In this document: in pieces, positions 61,186 to 64,000 of the stretch | How the letters are laid out: the number at the start of each line of letters is the position of its first letter | How positions within the stretch are numbered: position 1 is the first letter of the stretch | Assembly: GCA_002127285.1 (NCBI GenBank) | Contig: NFUW01000001.1 | Location: forward strand, 818,057-882,056 | DNA length: 64,000 bases | Origin: Chitinophagaceae bacterium IBVUCB1 | Lineage (GTDB): Bacteria > Bacteroidota > Bacteroidia > Chitinophagales > Chitinophagaceae | Reading direction: 5' to 3' | Program-made: the position numbers and the translations under genes | The notes under the pieces: model-generated | What the model saw: the letters and a program-made list of their open reading frames with translations, nothing else | What the model was told of the DNA's origin: nothing | The model's database searches: none

Positions 61186-62712
61186 TTAATCTATCAGTAC
61201 ATTACCCGTCATTTCCGTAGGTATGGCTATACCCATATAGTGCAGTATGCTCGGCGCAATATCGCCCAGCTTGCCTGGGCGCAGGTTGCCGTTATAATCA
61301 TTGCTGATAACAAACAGCGGCACGGGGTTCAGCGTATGCGCTGTATTAACGCTGCCATCTTCGTTTATCATAAAATCGCTGTTGCCATGGTCTGCGGTCA
61401 GAAAGATACAGTAATCGTTCTCTAACGCCTTTGGTACAATACGTGCTACGCAGGCATCAACCGTTTCAGCAGCTTTGATGGCTGCACTCCACACACCTGT
61501 ATGCCCCACCATATCTGCATTGGCAAAGTTCAGGCAAATGAAATCGGCAGTCTGATTTTCTATTTCGGGCAGTATAGCATCTGTTAGTTCTATAGCACTC
61601 ATTTCAGGTTTCAGGTCGTAGGTAGGCACATCTTTGGGCGATGCTTTCAGTATCCTGCTTTCGCCATCAAAAGGCTGTTCTCGCCCACCGCTGAAGAAAA
61701 AGGTAACGTGGGGGTATTTTTCTGTTTCGGCAATGCGTATCTGCTTTTTGCCATGGGCTGCCAGCACCTCTCCCAATGTATTGTTCAGGTTGTCGTTGTA
61801 GAATATCACATCTACGTTCTTGTATGTCTTGTCATACTCCGTCATCGTAACATAGTGAAGGGGTAGTGGTTGCATACCTTGTTCGGCAATCGCCCCTTGC
61901 GTCAGCACTTGTGTTATCTCTCTGCACCTGTCTGTTCGGAAGTTGAAGCATATCACCACATCGCCAGCTTGTATGGTAGCCAGTGGCTTGCCCTCTTTAT
62001 CAGTTGCTATTATGGGTTTAATAAACTCGTCCGTAATATCCGCGTCATAACTCGCCTGTACACTCGCCAATACGTCTTGCGATTGCTCGCCTACGCCGTT
62101 TACCAATGCATCGTATGCCAGCTTCACACGCTCCCAGCGTTTATCTCTATCCATGGCATAATACCTGCCTGTAACGGATGCAATAAACCCACCCGATACA
62201 ACAAGATGCTGCTGCAAATCCTGCAGATAATCGTATCCACCCTTGGGGTCTGTATCCCGCCCGTCTGTAAAAGCATGGATGGCTACATGTGGCACGTTGT
62301 GTTTGCTTGCCAATGTACAGAGTGCCTTTAGGTGGTTGATGTGAGAGTGTACACCTCCATCACTCACAAGCCCTATCAGGTGCAGGGTTTTATTATGCTG
62401 TTTGGCAGTGTCTAATGCTTTGAGGAAAACGGGATTGCCGGCAAGCTCACCATCGCGTACGGCTACATTGATGCGTTGCAATTCCTGATACACAATACGC
62501 CCAGCTCCCAGATTCAGGTGGCCTACTTCACTATTGCCCATTTGCCCTTCCGGCAGCCCTACCGCTTCGCCACAAGTAATCAGTTCGGTATTGGGATATT
62601 GACTATATAAAGACTTAACAAAAGGAACATGTGCATTGGCTATGGCATCGGCGGCGGGTATTTGTCCATGCCCCCAACCGTCCATAATAATAAGCATTGC
62701 TTTTTTTGACAT
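61186..62712 (-). CDS. gpmI: 2,3-bisphosphoglycerate-independent phosphoglycerate mutase
   Basis: 508 residues. MLIIMDGWGHGQIPAADAI with the first metal Asp, the catalytic Ser in EGQMGNSEVGHLNLGAGR, AFTDGRDTDPKGG, FNFRTDRCREITQVL, and the C-terminal metal site FANADMVGHTGVW and LTADHGNSDFM. It interconverts 3- and 2-phosphoglycerate with manganese in glycolysis. The length is typical. Confidence 0.95.
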   Translation of the reverse strand: MSKKAMLIIMDGWGHGQIPAADAIANAHVPFVKSLYSQYPNTELITCGEAVGLPEGQMGNSEVGHLNLGAGRIVYQELQRINVAVRDGELAGNPVFLKALDTAKQHNKTLHLIGLVSDGGVHSHINHLKALCTLASKHNVPHVAIHAFTDGRDTDPKGGYDYLQDLQQHLVVSGGFIASVTGRYYAMDRDKRWERVKLAYDALVNGVGEQSQDVLASVQASYDADITDEFIKPIIATDKEGKPLATIQAGDVVICFNFRTDRCREITQVLTQGAIAEQGMQPLPLHYVTMTEYDKTYKNVDVIFYNDNLNNTLGEVLAAHGKKQIRIAETEKYPHVTFFFSGGREQPFDGESRILKASPKDVPTYDLKPEMSAIELTDAILPEIENQTADFICLNFANADMVGHTGVWSAAIKAAETVDACVARIVPKALENDYCIFLTADHGNSDFMINEDGSVNTAHTLNPVPLFVISNDYNGNLRPGKLGDIAPSILHYMGIAIPTEMTGNVLID

Positions 62713-62850
62713 GAATGCAAAATTACTGAAAAAGGATTATCCTGTTATGCCGGAACTAGTAAGGCGACGTAAGCAAATGCCCGCAACTCTACTATAGCCA
62801 AACAATACTTCTTGCTTCGCACCTAGCAATCAATATGACAAGTTAGTATT

Positions 62851-62882
62851 TCTCTTTTCAAGCGAGGACGCTTGAAAAGAGG
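62851..62882 (-). terminator. strong hairpin after the RND transporter gene
   Basis: CTCTTTTCAAGCG-AGGA-CGCTTGAAAAGAG, 13-base perfect arms, 10 bases after the stop of the transporter gene. The minus-strand flank (AAATACTAAC) is not T-rich, so it may stabilise the RNA end rather than terminate. The remaining 138 bases towards gpmI show no gene. Confidence 0.6.
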
Positions 62883-62891
62883 AAAGCCCCT

Positions 62892-64000
62892 TTAGGAGTT
62901 TGGGGTTTCCTCATCATCGCGCAGAAAATCGGCGCTCTTGTTTTTGCGCAGTGCTTTGTCCATCCAAAGCAGCAGTGCGGGTTGCAGCGTCAGGTTGGTA
63001 ACCATTGCCAATAGTAGCGTGAGCGATGTAAGGTAGCCCAGCGATTTTGTGCCGTCGAACTGCGATAGTGCAAACACGCCAAAGCCCGCTACTAATATCA
63101 ATGATGTATAGATAATGCTCAGCCCCGTATCGTGTATCGTGCGCTTCACTGTTTCGGCAATATCATCGTCGTGGTGCGCCAGCTCCTGTTTGAAGTTGAC
63201 TAAGAAACGGATGGTAACATCTATGGTAATGCCCAATGCCACGCTGAATACCAGCACTGTAGATGGTTTGATGGGTATGCCCATCCAGCCCATAATGCCT
63301 GCCGTTATCAGCAACGGTACGATGTTGATGACCATGGAAATAAGCAGTATGCGCCAAGAGCGGAACAGGGCTATCATACAACCGAATATCATGATGAAAG
63401 CCAGTATCAAACTATCGCGCAGGCTGTTGATGATAAACTTACTGCCTTCCAGAAACACGATGCTTGTGCCAGTAAATGTTACATCGTATTTAGACGTGTC
63501 AAACAACTCAAGTGTTTTTGGGCGTATGCTATCCAGCAATACAGGCAGGCGTTTAGAGCCTACATCGGCCATGCTGATGCTGACGCGTGTTTTTTGTTTG
63601 GTGCTATCCATAAACGCGCTCAGCAGTTTGTTGAACATGCTTTTCTTATCTGCACCGCCACCACCACGCAGGTAGGGTTGTATAAACGCAGCATCAAACA
63701 TATTGGGTACGGCGTAGCTGCTGCTATCGCCATCGTAGTATGCCTGCCTTGCAAATTTTATTCCTTCCGATACTGATAATGAGTGCCCTATTTCGGGGTA
63801 TTGTTTCAGGTAGGCGGCCAGTTCGTCTATCTTCTGCAATACAGGCAATCCTACCGCACCGTTTTTCTTACGGGTATCAATCACAATCTCCAACGGCATC
63901 ACCCCGCGAAAGTTCTTTTCAAAAAACAACAAGTCCTGATACACTTTGGCTTCTTTGGGCAGGTCGTCCACTATATGTCCTACCGAGTTCAGGCGCATCA
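62892..64000 (-). CDS. RND/MMPL-superfamily transporter, partial
   Basis: The C-terminal 369 residues of a larger protein that begins beyond the right edge. Several helices include DSLILAFIMIFGCMIALFRS and PLLITAGIMGWMGIPIKPST, with the conserved GITIDVTIRFLVNFKQEL at the second half of a sterol-sensing-like/RND membrane bundle, and a closing helix FGVFALSQF. A large periplasmic loop precedes it. Such proteins export lipids or hydrophobic compounds in Gram-negative bacteria. The N-terminal half cannot be judged. Confidence 0.85.
   Translation of the reverse strand, partial: MRLNSVGHIVDDLPKEAKVYQDLLFFEKNFRGVMPLEIVIDTRKKNGAVGLPVLQKIDELAAYLKQYPEIGHSLSVSEGIKFARQAYYDGDSSSYAVPNMFDAAFIQPYLRGGGGADKKSMFNKLLSAFMDSTKQKTRVSISMADVGSKRLPVLLDSIRPKTLELFDTSKYDVTFTGTSIVFLEGSKFIINSLRDSLILAFIMIFGCMIALFRSWRILLISMVINIVPLLITAGIMGWMGIPIKPSTVLVFSVALGITIDVTIRFLVNFKQELAHHDDDIAETVKRTIHDTGLSIIYTSLILVAGFGVFALSQFDGTKSLGYLTSLTLLLAMVTNLTLQPALLLWMDKALRKNKSADFLRDDEETPNS

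Overview
The window looks like a chromosomal segment from a member of the Bacteroidota, most likely a Chitinophaga-type lineage. Three things point there: promoter-like sites fit the Bacteroidota consensus (TTG/TTTG, about 19 bases, then TAnnTTTG); the families are typical (UpxY antiterminator, fused CcoN-CcoO oxidase, DUF4836 and DUF3127 proteins, PorT-like barrel, CpsB/Wzc pair); and coding is dense with many ATGA and TAATG overlaps. The species cannot be fixed from sequence reading alone. I see no insertion sequence, phage or CRISPR array.

Bases 1 to 30887 are one large exopolysaccharide/capsule locus, all on the minus strand and running off the left edge. Reading in the direction of transcription it has a CpsB-type phosphatase; a promoter; an SDR and a LegC-like aminotransferase; a second promoter; a CBS-nucleotidyltransferase; a 46-codon coupled ORF; a winged-helix protein and the UpxY antiterminator. 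Then come sugar-nucleotide genes (epimerase, DegT aminotransferase, asparagine synthetase, hexapeptide acyltransferase, WbpG-like amidotransferase, HisH-like glutaminase), a glycosyltransferase, the Wzc-type kinase, a UDP-sugar dehydrogenase, a WbpD-like acetyltransferase, the flippase, seven more glycosyltransferases with an asparagine-synthase-like protein among them, a Wzy-like polymerase and a partial adenylate-forming enzyme. The set implies a surface polymer with an amidated or acetamidino-type uronic sugar and possibly a legionaminic-type or other diamino sugar. Several steps of either pathway (WbpB, HisF, LegB/G/I) are not in the window.

Bases 30930 to 43836 are a respiratory cluster, also on the minus strand: an Fnr-type regulator, the cbb3 oxidase genes (ccoN-O fusion, ccoQ, ccoP) with assembly genes ccoG, fixH, ccoS, ccoI and a SafE-like copper/assembly protein, a hemerythrin-like protein in front of ccoI, and a metallo-beta-lactamase/rhodanese persulfide-type enzyme. 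Three matching palindromes (AACATGA, six bases, TCATGTT or close) lie upstream of ccoS, of the hemerythrin-like gene and of the persulfide enzyme. They form a readable Fnr-type regulon.

Bases 43982 to 64000 are mostly housekeeping and mixed-function genes on both strands: a PLP decarboxylase, a MoxR/ChlI-like ATPase, arfB, purN, an S4 protein, surface lipoproteins, an OB-fold DUF3127 protein, a response regulator with a sensor-less histidine kinase, tRNA-His, a beta-barrel, RNase Z with a STAS protein, clpC, gpmI and a partial RND-type transporter. The most unusual spot is around arfB (46885 to 48384). Its first 60 bases occur twice, each copy placed right after the stop codon of an AT-rich orphan gene, and the upstream copy is broken exactly at the GGQ codon. 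This looks like repeated cassette insertion in front of, or into, arfB.
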